Under the pieces are notes generated by a model that saw only the letters and a program-made list of their open reading frames with translations, did not search any database and was not told the DNA's origin. From Streptomyces sp. col6 (GTDB lineage Bacteria > Actinomycetota > Actinomycetes > Streptomycetales > Streptomycetaceae), in the NCBI RefSeq assembly GCF_008042035.1, contig NZ_RDBL01000029.1, positions 577,380-628,308 on the forward strand: a stretch of DNA of 50,929 nucleotides, given 5' to 3'. Positions 39,499 to 47,593 of the stretch are shown one piece after another. The position numbers and the translations under genes were made by a program. How positions within the stretch are numbered: the first letter of the stretch is position 1; each line of letters starts with the position of its first letter.

Positions 39499-40374
39499 TC
39501 ACCGTGGCACCGCCCAGTCGGCGATGCGGGTGAGCAAGGTCTCGTCGGCCGCGTTCTCCGCGTGCCCCATGCCGCGCTCCAGCCACAGCTCGGCCGCGTC
39601 GCCCGCGGCGGTGGCCAGCATGCGGGGGTGGTCGAGCGGGAAGTACGGGTCCCGGTCGCCGTGCACGATCAGCAGGGGCGCCGGGGCGATCAGGGCGGCG
39701 GCCCCGGCCGGGGAGAGCGGGACCGGGTCCCACGCCTCGCGGTGGATGCGCGTGCGGAAGCCGTAGCGCCCGACCAGCCGGCCCGTGGGCCGGGTGACCA
39801 TCCAGTGCAGGCGGCGCATCGGAGCCGTACCCCGGTAGTACCAACGCGCGGGGGCGCTCACGGACACCACCGCGTCCGCGTGTGCTTCCTTACGCGCCCC
39901 TGTGCGCCCCTCGCGCTCCGCAACGCTCCCGGCGCCCCCGGCGTCCGCCGCCCGGTCCGCGTACAGCGCGCCGTGCCGCAGCACCACCGAGCCGCCCATC
40001 GAGAAGCCGACCGTCACCACGCGCCGGTGTCCGAGCGAGCGCGCCCAGGCGACCGCCGCCGCCAGGTCCAGCACCTCCCGGTCGCCCACCGTGGACAGCC
40101 CGCCGGACCTGCCGTGACCCCGGAAGGAGAAGGTCACCACCGCCGCGTACCGGGAGAACGTGCGCACCGCCCGCCGCACCGCGGGGCGGTCCACCGAACC
40201 GGTGAATCCGTGCGCGACGACGATCACCGTTTCCGCCGCGTCATCCGCCGTACACGGGTCGTACACCGCCTCGATCCAGGTCCCGTCATCCGCCCGCAAC
40301 GTGGCCCGCACCGGACCGTGCGTGACCGAGCGAACAGTGGAATCCGGAATTCTCCCCTCGGACACTGAACTCAT
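39499..40374 (-). CDS. Alpha/beta hydrolase
   Basis: A 291-residue alpha/beta hydrolase. The oxyanion region is VVAHGFTGSVDRPAV, the nucleophile elbow VGFSMGGSVVL, the acid in VHGDRDPYFP and the His in GMGHAENAAD. The segment 142-165 (GAGSVAEREGRTGARKEAHA) looks like a short low-complexity insertion. The substrate is unknown. ATG at 40372-40374 has AGGAG about 12 nt upstream. It is divergent from glnR; the gap contains a GlnR-like site that may serve either gene. Confidence 0.84.
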   Translation of the reverse strand: MSSVSEGRIPDSTVRSVTHGPVRATLRADDGTWIEAVYDPCTADDAAETVIVVAHGFTGSVDRPAVRRAVRTFSRYAAVVTFSFRGHGRSGGLSTVGDREVLDLAAAVAWARSLGHRRVVTVGFSMGGSVVLRHGALYADRAADAGGAGSVAEREGRTGARKEAHADAVVSVSAPARWYYRGTAPMRRLHWMVTRPTGRLVGRYGFRTRIHREAWDPVPLSPAGAAALIAPAPLLIVHGDRDPYFPLDHPRMLATAAGDAAELWLERGMGHAENAADETLLTRIADWAVPR

Positions 40375-40444
40375 GTGGGTTATTCTCCTGTGAAGAGGAT
40401 CCGGGCAAAGCAGCCCCCGGGTCCTTTTGTGCTTTCCGAGCGTT

Positions 40445-40460
40445 GTTACGGCAACGTTTC
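40445..40460. promoter_or_regulatory. GlnR-type box in the hydrolase-glnR gap
   Basis: GTTAC-N6-GTTTC (40445-40460); the reverse strand reads GAAAC-N6-GTAAC, the GlnR half-box spacing. It could mediate glnR autoregulation. A CGTTG/CAACG dyad overlaps. Confidence 0.4.
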
Positions 40461-40561
40461 GACAAGCTCAGCGGAACACCAGCGTACGAAGCAGAGCCGC
40501 ATACTCCCCCGGGTCCGGCCCGGGAGTGCCCCTCTCGCAGGGAACGAGGAGGACCGACGTC

Positions 40562-40621
40562 ATGGGCGAGCCAACCGTGCACGATCACCGACCGACGAAC
40601 CGGGCAGGTGGGCGGCGATGA
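40562..40621 (+). CDS. 19-residue upstream ORF coupled to glnR
   Basis: ATG at 40562 follows an excellent GAGGAGG by 9-10 nt and encodes MGEPTVHDHRPTNRAGGRR; its TGA overlaps the glnR ATG as ATGA. The ribosome site here is better than the one directly before glnR (GGTGGG), so ribosomes may reach glnR by re-initiation. It is too short for a protein family. Whether the peptide matters or only its translation is unknown. Confidence 0.6.
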   Translation: MGEPTVHDHRPTNRAGGRR

Positions 40622-41403
40622 GTTCTCTGCTGCTCCTGACCAACGCCCTCCAGCCTTCGACGGAGGTGCTTCCCGCCCTCGGCCTCCTGCTGCACAGCGT
40701 GCGTGTCGCACCCGCCGAGGGCCCCGCACTGGTCGACACCCCGGGTGCCGACGTGATCCTCGTGGACGGGCGCCGCGACCTGCCGCAGGTCCGCTCCCTC
40801 TGCCAGCTGCTGCGGTCCACCGGACCCGGCTGTCCGCTGATCCTCGTCGTCACGGAGGGCGGTCTCGCGGCCGTCACCGCGGACTGGGGCATCGACGACG
40901 TGCTGCTCGACACGGCGGGCCCCGCCGAGGTCGAGGCGCGGCTGCGGCTGGCCACCGGCCGGCAGCAGATCACCGCCGACGACTCCCCGATGGAGATCCG
41001 CAACGGTGATCTCTCCGTCGACGAGGCGACGTACAGCGCGAAACTCAAGGGCCGGGTCCTGGACCTCACCTTCAAGGAATTCGAACTGCTCAAATACCTG
41101 GCGCAGCACCCGGGCCGGGTCTTCACCCGCGCCCAGCTGCTCCAGGAGGTCTGGGGCTACGACTACTTCGGCGGTACGCGCACGGTCGACGTGCACGTAC
41201 GGCGGCTGCGCGCCAAGCTCGGCCCCGAGCACGAGTCGCTGATCGGGACCGTGCGGAACGTGGGTTACCGGTTCGTCGCTCCGGAGAAGGTCGAGCGGGC
41301 GGCGGAAGAGGCCAAGGCAGCCGCGCGAGAGGTCACCCATTCGGAGCAGTCTCGCATCGTGGACGTTACGGAAGAAGCCCCGGTCCGGCCAGCCAAGAGG
41401 TAG
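40618..41403 (+). CDS. glnR: GlnR, global nitrogen regulator
   Basis: An OmpR-type orphan regulator (261 residues) that activates glnA, amtB and other nitrogen genes in Streptomyces. MSSLLLLTNALQPSTEVLPA and the rest match GlnR closely. The receiver domain lacks the normal acidic pocket; Asp50 in VILVDGRRDL is retained but in GlnR it stabilises the dimer rather than being phosphorylated. The winged helix is at about 135-225 (FKEFELLKYLAQHPGRVF, TRTVDVHVRRLRAKLGPE). The tail is Ala/Glu rich. ATG at 40618 overlaps the small upstream ORF. PhoP, also in this window, is known to compete with GlnR at shared sites. Confidence 0.95.
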   Translation: MSSLLLLTNALQPSTEVLPALGLLLHSVRVAPAEGPALVDTPGADVILVDGRRDLPQVRSLCQLLRSTGPGCPLILVVTEGGLAAVTADWGIDDVLLDTAGPAEVEARLRLATGRQQITADDSPMEIRNGDLSVDEATYSAKLKGRVLDLTFKEFELLKYLAQHPGRVFTRAQLLQEVWGYDYFGGTRTVDVHVRRLRAKLGPEHESLIGTVRNVGYRFVAPEKVERAAEEAKAAAREVTHSEQSRIVDVTEEAPVRPAKR

Positions 41404-41427
41404 TTCCATCCGCGTAGACTGCCGCGC

Positions 41428-42474
41428 GTGGCCAAGGTGACGCGGGACGATGTGGCGAGACTGGCGGGGACGTCGACCGCCGTGGTCAGTTACGTCATCA
41501 ACAACGGACCCCGGCCGGTCGCCCCGGCCACGCGCGAGCGGGTGCTCGCCGCGATCAAGGAGCTGGGCTACCGGCCCGACCGGGTCGCCCAGGCCATGGC
41601 CTCGCGGCGGACCGATCTCATAGGGATGATCGTGCCCGACGCCCGGCAGCCGTTCTTCGCGGAGATGGCGCACGCGGTCGAGCAGGCCGCCGCCGAGCGC
41701 GGGAAAATGGTCCTCGTCGGCAACTCCGACTACCGCGACGAGCGCGAGGTCCACTATCTGCGGGCCTTCCTCGGCATGCGGGTCTCCGGCCTGATCCTGG
41801 TCAGCCAGGGCCCCAGCGAGCGCGCGGCGGCGGAGATAGAGGCATGGGACGCCCGGGTCGTGCTGCTGCACGAGCGGCCCGAGGCGATCGACGACGTCGC
41901 GGTCGTCACGGACGACATCGGCGGCGCCCAGCTCGCCACCCGCCACCTGCTGGAGCACGGCAACGCGTACGTGGCGTGCCTCGGCGGTACGGAGGAGACC
42001 CCGTCCGTCGGCGACCCGGTCGCCGACCACGTCGAGGGCTGGCGCCGCGCGATGCACGAGTCGGGCCGCTCGACGGAGGGCCGCCTCTTCCAGGCCCCGT
42101 ACAACCGCTACGACGCCTACCGGGTGGCCCTGGAGCTGCTCTCCGGCCCCGACAGGCCGCCGGCCATCTTCTGCGCCACGGACGACCAGGCCATCGGCGT
42201 GCTGCGGGCCGCGCGCGAACTGCGCATCGACGTGCCGGGCGAGCTGGCGGTCGCGGGCTTCGACGACGTGAAGGAAGCCGGGCTGACCGATCCGCCGCTC
42301 ACCACGGTCTTCTCGGACCGCCCGGCGATGGCGCGGGCGGCGGTGGACCTGGTGCTCGACGACTCGCTGCGGGTGTCGGGGTCGCGGCGGGAGCGGCTGA
42401 AGCAGTTCCCGTCCGCGCTGGTGGTCCGCCGCTCCTGCGGCTGCGGCGAACCGGCGGGGCGCGCGCTCCCGTAG
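41428..42474 (+). CDS. LacI-family transcriptional regulator
   Basis: A 348-residue regulator: HTH at 4-25 (VTRDDVARLAGTSTAVVSYV), hinge near ELGYRPDRVAQAMASRRTD, and a periplasmic-binding-like sugar domain (LIGMIVPDARQPFFAEMAHA, AVAGFDDVKEAGLTDPPLTT). The C-terminus has a CGCG motif. GTG at 41428 is set by TAGACT (41415-41420) 7 nt upstream and the absence of a Shine-Dalgarno. It follows glnR by 24 bp but has its own promoter-like box. The effector is unknown. Confidence 0.9.
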   Translation: MAKVTRDDVARLAGTSTAVVSYVINNGPRPVAPATRERVLAAIKELGYRPDRVAQAMASRRTDLIGMIVPDARQPFFAEMAHAVEQAAAERGKMVLVGNSDYRDEREVHYLRAFLGMRVSGLILVSQGPSERAAAEIEAWDARVVLLHERPEAIDDVAVVTDDIGGAQLATRHLLEHGNAYVACLGGTEETPSVGDPVADHVEGWRRAMHESGRSTEGRLFQAPYNRYDAYRVALELLSGPDRPPAIFCATDDQAIGVLRAARELRIDVPGELAVAGFDDVKEAGLTDPPLTTVFSDRPAMARAAVDLVLDDSLRVSGSRRERLKQFPSALVVRRSCGCGEPAGRALP

Positions 42475-42496
42475 AGGGCCGCCCGGGTGGCCCTTA
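42475..42496 (+). terminator. lacI terminator hairpin
   Basis: AGGGCC and GGCCCT (6 bp) around an 8-nt loop, directly after the stop, then TATAT. Confidence 0.6.
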
Positions 42497-42524
42497 TATC
42501 GGGCATACGAGGTTCTGCCGGGCT

Positions 42525-42551
42525 TCTCAGGGCGCCCTCACGCTCCTCTCA
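42525..42551 (+). promoter_or_regulatory. 11-bp-phased CTCA repeats before htrA
   Basis: TCTCA at 42525, CCTCA at 42536 and TCTCA at 42547, exactly 11 bp apart; a further TCTCA is at 42566. The phasing fits an OmpR-family dimer, probably the regulator encoded two genes downstream. Confidence 0.6.
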
Positions 42552-42575
42552 TCTTGGCCGGACAGTCTCATAGAC

Positions 42576-43733
42576 ATGACAGAGAGCCAGCGCCCGAGCG
42601 GCGAGTACCCGATGTACCCCTCGTACGGCAACGGCGACGCGGCCTACCCGCCGCCGCCGTCATACCAGCCCGTCCAGCCGGTCCCGATGGGCCCCGGGAC
42701 CACCGTGTGGCCCGCCCCCGCACCGGCCGACGCGCACTACGGCGGAGCCGGCGACGGCGGCGGTGACGGCCCGTACGGTCACGGCCCCGCGCAGCCCGCA
42801 GCCGAACCGCCCGCCGCCCGGCGCCGGATCCGCAAGCCGGTCGCGCTCCTCGCGGCGGTGGCCATCGCCGCGGCGATCGTCGGCGGCGGCACCGCCACCG
42901 TGATCAGCAGGCTCACGGACGACGGCACCGCGACCACCGCCGGGGGCGGCGTCATCCCGGGCACCACCGTCTCGCAGAGCAGCAAGGGCACGGTGGCCGG
43001 TGTGGCCGCGGCCCTCTCGCCGACCATCGTGGAGATCGGCGCGACCTCGACGGCCGGCCAGTCGACGGGTTCGGGCGTGGTCATCACGTCGGACGGCGAG
43101 ATCGTCACCAACAACCACGTCATCGCGGGCGCCTCGGAGATCAAGGTCACGCTGAGCACCGGCAAGACGTACACCGCCGATGTCGTCGGCACCGACGCCG
43201 ACAAGGACCTCGCCCTCATCAAGCTCCAGGGCGCGAGCGGCCTGAAGACGGCCACCCTGGGCGACTCCTCCAAGGTCGCCGTCGGCGACCAGGTCGTGGC
43301 GATCGGCTCCCCCGAGGGCCTGACCGGCACCGTCACCAGCGGCATCGTCTCCGCGCTCGACCGCGACGTCACGGTCGCCAAGGACGGCGACAGCGGCCAG
43401 GACCAGAGCCAGGGCCAGGACCAGGACCAGCAGGGTGGCGGACGCCAGTGGCCCTTCGAGTTCGGCGGGCAGCAGTTCAACGGCAACACCGGCGAGTCGA
43501 CCACCACGTACAAGGCCCTCCAGACCGACGCCTCGCTCAACCCCGGCAACTCCGGCGGCGCGCTGATCAACATGGACGGCGAGATCATCGGCATCAACTC
43601 GGCCATGTACTCGGCGAGCTCCGCCAGCGGCTCGGGCGGTTCGAGCGCCGGCAGCGTCGGCCTCGGCTTCGCGATCCCGGTCAACACCCTGAAGGCCGAC
43701 CTCGACACCCTGCGCGCCGGCAACGGCTCCTGA
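42576..43733 (+). CDS. HtrA/DegP-like serine protease without PDZ domain
   Basis: A 385-residue protease. Residues 1-85 are a Pro/Tyr/Gly-rich cytoplasmic region, 88-112 a signal anchor, and 140-375 a trypsin-like domain with catalytic His181 (TNNHVIAG), Asp211 (DKDLALIKL) and Ser326 (NPGNSGGALIN). There is no PDZ domain, unlike most PepD/HtrA. A Gln/Asp insert (274-289, GQDQSQGQDQDQQGGG) lies in a surface loop. It probably handles misfolded envelope proteins. The two-component pair follows; in mycobacteria MprAB controls pepD in the same order. No Shine-Dalgarno is visible before ATG 42576. Confidence 0.9.
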   Translation: MTESQRPSGEYPMYPSYGNGDAAYPPPPSYQPVQPVPMGPGTTVWPAPAPADAHYGGAGDGGGDGPYGHGPAQPAAEPPAARRRIRKPVALLAAVAIAAAIVGGGTATVISRLTDDGTATTAGGGVIPGTTVSQSSKGTVAGVAAALSPTIVEIGATSTAGQSTGSGVVITSDGEIVTNNHVIAGASEIKVTLSTGKTYTADVVGTDADKDLALIKLQGASGLKTATLGDSSKVAVGDQVVAIGSPEGLTGTVTSGIVSALDRDVTVAKDGDSGQDQSQGQDQDQQGGGRQWPFEFGGQQFNGNTGESTTTYKALQTDASLNPGNSGGALINMDGEIIGINSAMYSASSASGSGGSSAGSVGLGFAIPVNTLKADLDTLRAGNGS

Positions 43734-43805
43734 AGCGGGCGGGGCTGAGAAACTGGGCCCGCAGCGCCCCGGCCCCGTACCGAACGAGAAGAGGACGAGA
43801 GAGCG

Positions 43806-44534
43806 ATGAGCCCCGCCGAAGACGATCCCCAGCGCATCCTGATCGTCGACGACGAGCCCGCCGTGCGTGAGGCACTGCAACGGAGCCTCGCGTTCGAGGG
43901 ATACGGCACCGAGGTGGCCGTCGACGGTCTCGACGCGCTCACCAAGGCGGAGTCGTACGCCCCCGACCTCATCGTCCTGGACATCCAGATGCCCCGCATG
44001 GACGGCCTGACCGCCGCCCGCCGCATCCGCTCCACGGGCACCACCACGCCCATCCTGATGCTCACGGCCCGGGACACCGTCGGCGACCGCGTCACCGGAC
44101 TCGACGCGGGCGCCGACGACTACCTGGTCAAGCCCTTCGAGCTGGACGAGCTGTTCGCCCGCATCCGCGCGCTGCTGCGCCGCAGCTCGTACGCGGCCGC
44201 CGCGGGGCCCGTGCCGGACGACAACGTGCTCTCCTTCGCGGACCTGCGCATGGACCTCGCCACCCGCGAGGTCATGCGCGGCACCCGGCGCGTGGAGCTG
44301 ACCCGTACCGAATTCACCCTCCTGGAGATGTTCCTCGCGCACCCGCGCCAGGTCCTGACCCGCGAGCAGATCCTCAAGGCCGTCTGGGGCTTCGACTTCG
44401 AGCCGAGCTCCAACTCCCTGGACGTGTACGTGATGTACCTGCGCCGCAAGACGGAGGCCGGCGGCGAACCGCGCCTCGTCCACACCGTCCGGGGCGTGGG
44501 GTACGCGCTCCGCTCGGGCGGGGGCGACGGATGA
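43806..44534 (+). CDS. MprA-like response regulator
   Basis: A 242-residue OmpR-type regulator: receiver with VDDEP, phospho-acceptor Asp59 (VLDIQMPRMDG), Thr near LMLTARD and Lys in LVKPFEL; winged helix from about 150 (RTEFTLLEMFLAHPRQVLTR, NSLDVYVMYLRRKTE). The order htrA-regulator-kinase matches mycobacterial pepD-mprAB, an envelope-stress system. The start ATG at 43806 has GAGAG upstream. The kinase overlaps by 4 nt. Its likely site is the CTCA repeat array before htrA. Confidence 0.92.
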   Translation: MSPAEDDPQRILIVDDEPAVREALQRSLAFEGYGTEVAVDGLDALTKAESYAPDLIVLDIQMPRMDGLTAARRIRSTGTTTPILMLTARDTVGDRVTGLDAGADDYLVKPFELDELFARIRALLRRSSYAAAAGPVPDDNVLSFADLRMDLATREVMRGTRRVELTRTEFTLLEMFLAHPRQVLTREQILKAVWGFDFEPSSNSLDVYVMYLRRKTEAGGEPRLVHTVRGVGYALRSGGGDG

Positions 44535-45937
44535 CGGGGCCGCTGCACCGGTTCCGCGCGCTGCCGCTCCGCTCCCGGCTGGCGCTGCTGGTCGCCACGG
44601 CGGTGGCGGTGGCGGTGGCGGCGGTGGCGGTGGCGTGCTGGTTCGTGACGCGGGAGCAGTTGGAGCAGCAGCAGGACAGGGCGTTGCGCGGCGCCAACGT
44701 CGACGCGCGGTATCTGACCAACCTGTACGACTACTGCCGCGGGGCCAGCCAGATCTCGCCCCGGCCCTACACGGGGCTCACCGTTCAGCTCATCGATGAC
44801 CAGGGCACGATCTGCGTCGCCCCCGGCTCCTCCAAGCTCCCCGTGAGCCAGGCAGACCTCGCCGTGGTCACCCACGACCGTCCGGACGCCCTGCGCACGG
44901 CGAAGGACGCGGACGGCGTCGAGATGCGCGTGTACACCGCCCCCGTGAAGGGCCCCATCGACCTCGCCGTCTCCATCGCCCGCCCCATGAGCGAGATCGA
45001 CAAACCCCTCTCCACCCTCGCCTGGGTCCTCCTCCTCGTCAGCGGCATCGGTGTCATCGGCGCCGGCGCCGCCGGCCTCTGGGTCGCCCGCTCCGGCCTG
45101 CGCCCCGTCGACGAGCTCACCGAGGCCGTCGAGCACGTGGCCAGGACCGAGGACCTGACCGTCCGCATCCCCGTCGAGGGCGAGGACGAGATCGCGCGGC
45201 TGTCCCGGTCCTTCAACTCGATGACCGCCTCGCTCGCCAGCTCCCGCGACCGGCAGGCGCAGCTCATCGCCGACGCCGGCCACGAGCTGCGCACCCCGCT
45301 CACCTCGCTGCGCACCAACGTGGAGCTGCTGGCCCGCAGCGACGAGACGGGCCGGGCGATCCCGCCGGACGACCGCAGGGCGCTGATGTCCTCGGTCAAG
45401 GCGCAGATGACGGAGCTGGCCGCGCTCATCGGCGACCTCCAGGAACTGGCCCGCCCGGACGCCGCCCAGCCGGGCCCGCTCCAGGTGGTGGCCCTGCACG
45501 ACATCACCCGCGCGGCGCTCCGGCGCGCCCGGCTGCGCGGCCCCGAGCTGACGATCACGGAGGACCTGGCCCCCTGGTACGTACGGGCCGAACCGGCGGC
45601 GCTGGAGCGGGCGATCGTCAACGTCCTGGACAACGCGGTGAAGTTCAGCCCGCCCGGCTCCACGATCGACGTGGTGCTGCACCGGGGCCGGCTCACGGTC
45701 CGGGACCACGGCCCCGGCATCCCCGCCGACGAACTCCCCCACGTCTTCGAACGCTTCTGGCGCTCCCCCTCGGCCCGCCAGCTCCCCGGCTCGGGCCTCG
45801 GCCTGTCGATCGTGGCCCGCACGGTCCAGCAGTCGGGCGGCGGCATCACCCTGAGCCCCGCCGAGGGCGGCGGCACGGAAGCGTCGATCACCCTCCCGGG
45901 GGCACCGCAGCCCCCGCCGGACCCCCCGCAGGAGTAG
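44531..45937 (+). CDS. MprB-like sensor histidine kinase
   Basis: A 468-residue kinase: transmembrane helix 1 (15-38), an extracytoplasmic sensor domain with two Cys (YDYCRGA and TICVAPG) that could form a redox-sensitive disulfide, transmembrane helix 2 (162-186), HAMP (187-240), H-box DAGHELRTPLTSL with His251, and an ATPase domain (NVLDNAVKFSPPG, DHGPGIP, GSGLGLSIV). The ATG overlaps the regulator stop (ATGA). It senses envelope stress by family analogy. The 263-bp downstream gap to the surface protein gene shows no other gene. Confidence 0.92.
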   Translation: MTGPLHRFRALPLRSRLALLVATAVAVAVAAVAVACWFVTREQLEQQQDRALRGANVDARYLTNLYDYCRGASQISPRPYTGLTVQLIDDQGTICVAPGSSKLPVSQADLAVVTHDRPDALRTAKDADGVEMRVYTAPVKGPIDLAVSIARPMSEIDKPLSTLAWVLLLVSGIGVIGAGAAGLWVARSGLRPVDELTEAVEHVARTEDLTVRIPVEGEDEIARLSRSFNSMTASLASSRDRQAQLIADAGHELRTPLTSLRTNVELLARSDETGRAIPPDDRRALMSSVKAQMTELAALIGDLQELARPDAAQPGPLQVVALHDITRAALRRARLRGPELTITEDLAPWYVRAEPAALERAIVNVLDNAVKFSPPGSTIDVVLHRGRLTVRDHGPGIPADELPHVFERFWRSPSARQLPGSGLGLSIVARTVQQSGGGITLSPAEGGGTEASITLPGAPQPPPDPPQE

Positions 45938-46200
45938 CCGGACCGGGAAGGGCGCCGGAACTCCACAGCGAACCACGTGACGTTCGACACAGGGAAAACG
46001 GCCGAACCGAGGGCAACTGCACTCTTTGGCGATATCTGTCCTCGCCCGGCGAGGGGCGGGGCGGCGGCGCCGCGGAAAATATCTCCCGGCCGTGTCCGAC
46101 CGGGCTCATACGATCTTCACAGCCGCACGCGTGAACAAGCCGCTGTGGCGCGCACGTCCCCAGAACTCTCCGCTTCTCCGGATCGACCCCAAGGGCTCAT

Positions 46201-47508
46201 GTGAAGATTCGCCGCATACTCGCGACTGCCGTGGCCGTCGCCGTCACCACCCCCGCCGCGCTCCTCTCCGTCACCCCCGCGTTCGCCGACGCCAAGCCGG
46301 CGGCGGAGGCCAAGGCCAAGCCGACGATCGAGGAGCTGGAGAAGGCCGCCGCCGAGGCGCAGAAGGCGTACGACGAGGCCGTCGCCGCGCAGAAGGCCGG
46401 TTACGAGGTGCTGAAGGCGGCCCTGTCCGACGAGGCGCCCCTCGCCGTGGAGGCCAAGGCCGCCCGTAAGAAGGCCGACGACGCCGCTGCCGCCAAGACC
46501 GCCGCCGACCAGGCCGTCACCGACGCCAAGGCGGCGCTCGCCGCGCTGCCCGACACGGCGACCGACGCCGAGCGGACCGAGGCCGAGAAGGCCGTCACCG
46601 ACGCCGAGACGGCTGCCGCCACCGCGGCCACCGCCAAGGCCGACGCCGAGACCAAGGCGACCGAGGCCACCACCGCCTCCGACGACGCCCGCGTCGCCGC
46701 CGCCCGCGCATACAGCGTGCTGCAGAAGGCCGTGGCCGACGCGCTCGCCGTCAAGACCGCCGCCGACGAGGCACTGGCCAAGGCCCGGGAGGAGGAGGGC
46801 GGTCCGGACTGCGTGCCCGCGAACCTCCGCGCCACCGTGAGCGGCCTGCCCTCCTCGGTCGTCGCCGGCACGAGCACCACCTTCTCGCTGCGCGTGAAGA
46901 ACGGCACCGCGCAGACCCTCGACGCGGTCACCACGTACGCGTACGTCCACACCACCGACACGACCGGCCTCAAGACCACCGACCAGTACATGCACCTCCA
47001 GTGGTCCACCGCCGCGTCGCCGAAGTGGCACGCCGTCCCCCAGGACCACCAGATCGGTCTCGGTGCGCTGAAGGCGGGCGCGCAGACCGACGTCAAGCTC
47101 CGGCTCACCGCCGACGCCAAGGCTCCGGCCGGCAACGGCGTCGTCCTCACCTCGGCCGAGTACGTCAACAAGGACGGCTCCTGCGGCGGCGCCCCCGGCA
47201 TGGACACGACCGCCTTCACGGTCAAGGCCGCGGGCTCGGGGACCGGCACGACCGGCGGCTCCGGCACCGGCGGCACGACCGGGTCCACCGGCTCCACGGG
47301 CTCCACCGGTTCGACGGGCACCACGGGTTCCACCGGCCAGCAGGCCCAGGGCTCGGCGTCCGGTGACGCGTCCACCGGCGGCGGCCTCGCCTCCACGGGC
47401 TCGTCCGACGCCACCGTCCCGCTCGGCATCGCCGGCGCCGCGGCCGTCGTCCTCGGTGGCGCGGCCGTGCTCGCCGTCCGCCGCCGCCGGGCCGGCGCGG
47501 AGGCCTGA
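46201..47508 (+). CDS. Sortase-anchored surface protein with coiled coil
   Basis: A 435-residue secreted protein. A signal peptide (1-29, ending TPAFADA) precedes an Ala/Glu/Lys coiled-coil stalk (38-195), a beta-rich domain (198-345, with CVPANLRATVSGLPSSVVAG and CGGAPGMDT), and a Gly/Ser/Thr linker (345-390). A sorting signal follows: LASTG at 396-400, a hydrophobic stretch and an RRRR tail. LAxTG is the target of class E sortases, as for Streptomyces chaplins. The start is GTG at 46201 with AAGGG about 7 nt upstream. It follows the MprAB-like pair. The receptor or ligand is unknown. Confidence 0.88.
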   Translation: MKIRRILATAVAVAVTTPAALLSVTPAFADAKPAAEAKAKPTIEELEKAAAEAQKAYDEAVAAQKAGYEVLKAALSDEAPLAVEAKAARKKADDAAAAKTAADQAVTDAKAALAALPDTATDAERTEAEKAVTDAETAAATAATAKADAETKATEATTASDDARVAAARAYSVLQKAVADALAVKTAADEALAKAREEEGGPDCVPANLRATVSGLPSSVVAGTSTTFSLRVKNGTAQTLDAVTTYAYVHTTDTTGLKTTDQYMHLQWSTAASPKWHAVPQDHQIGLGALKAGAQTDVKLRLTADAKAPAGNGVVLTSAEYVNKDGSCGGAPGMDTTAFTVKAAGSGTGTTGGSGTGGTTGSTGSTGSTGSTGTTGSTGQQAQGSASGDASTGGGLASTGSSDATVPLGIAGAAAVVLGGAAVLAVRRRRAGAEA

Positions 47509-47532
47509 GCAAGCGCGTAGGCAGAAAAAAGG

Positions 47533-47578
47533 GGGGAGGGGGCTGCGGGCCGGTCGACCGGTCCGCAGCCCCCTCCCC
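47533..47578. terminator. Bidirectional terminator between surface protein and PI-PLC genes
   Basis: 16-bp perfect stem (GGGGAGGGGGCTGCGG with its complement) plus an inner CCGGT/ACCGG stem. On the minus strand it is followed by a T6 tract (complement of 47525-47530). It serves both convergent genes. Confidence 0.92.
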
Positions 47579-47593
47579 TCTTGCGGGGCCGGG

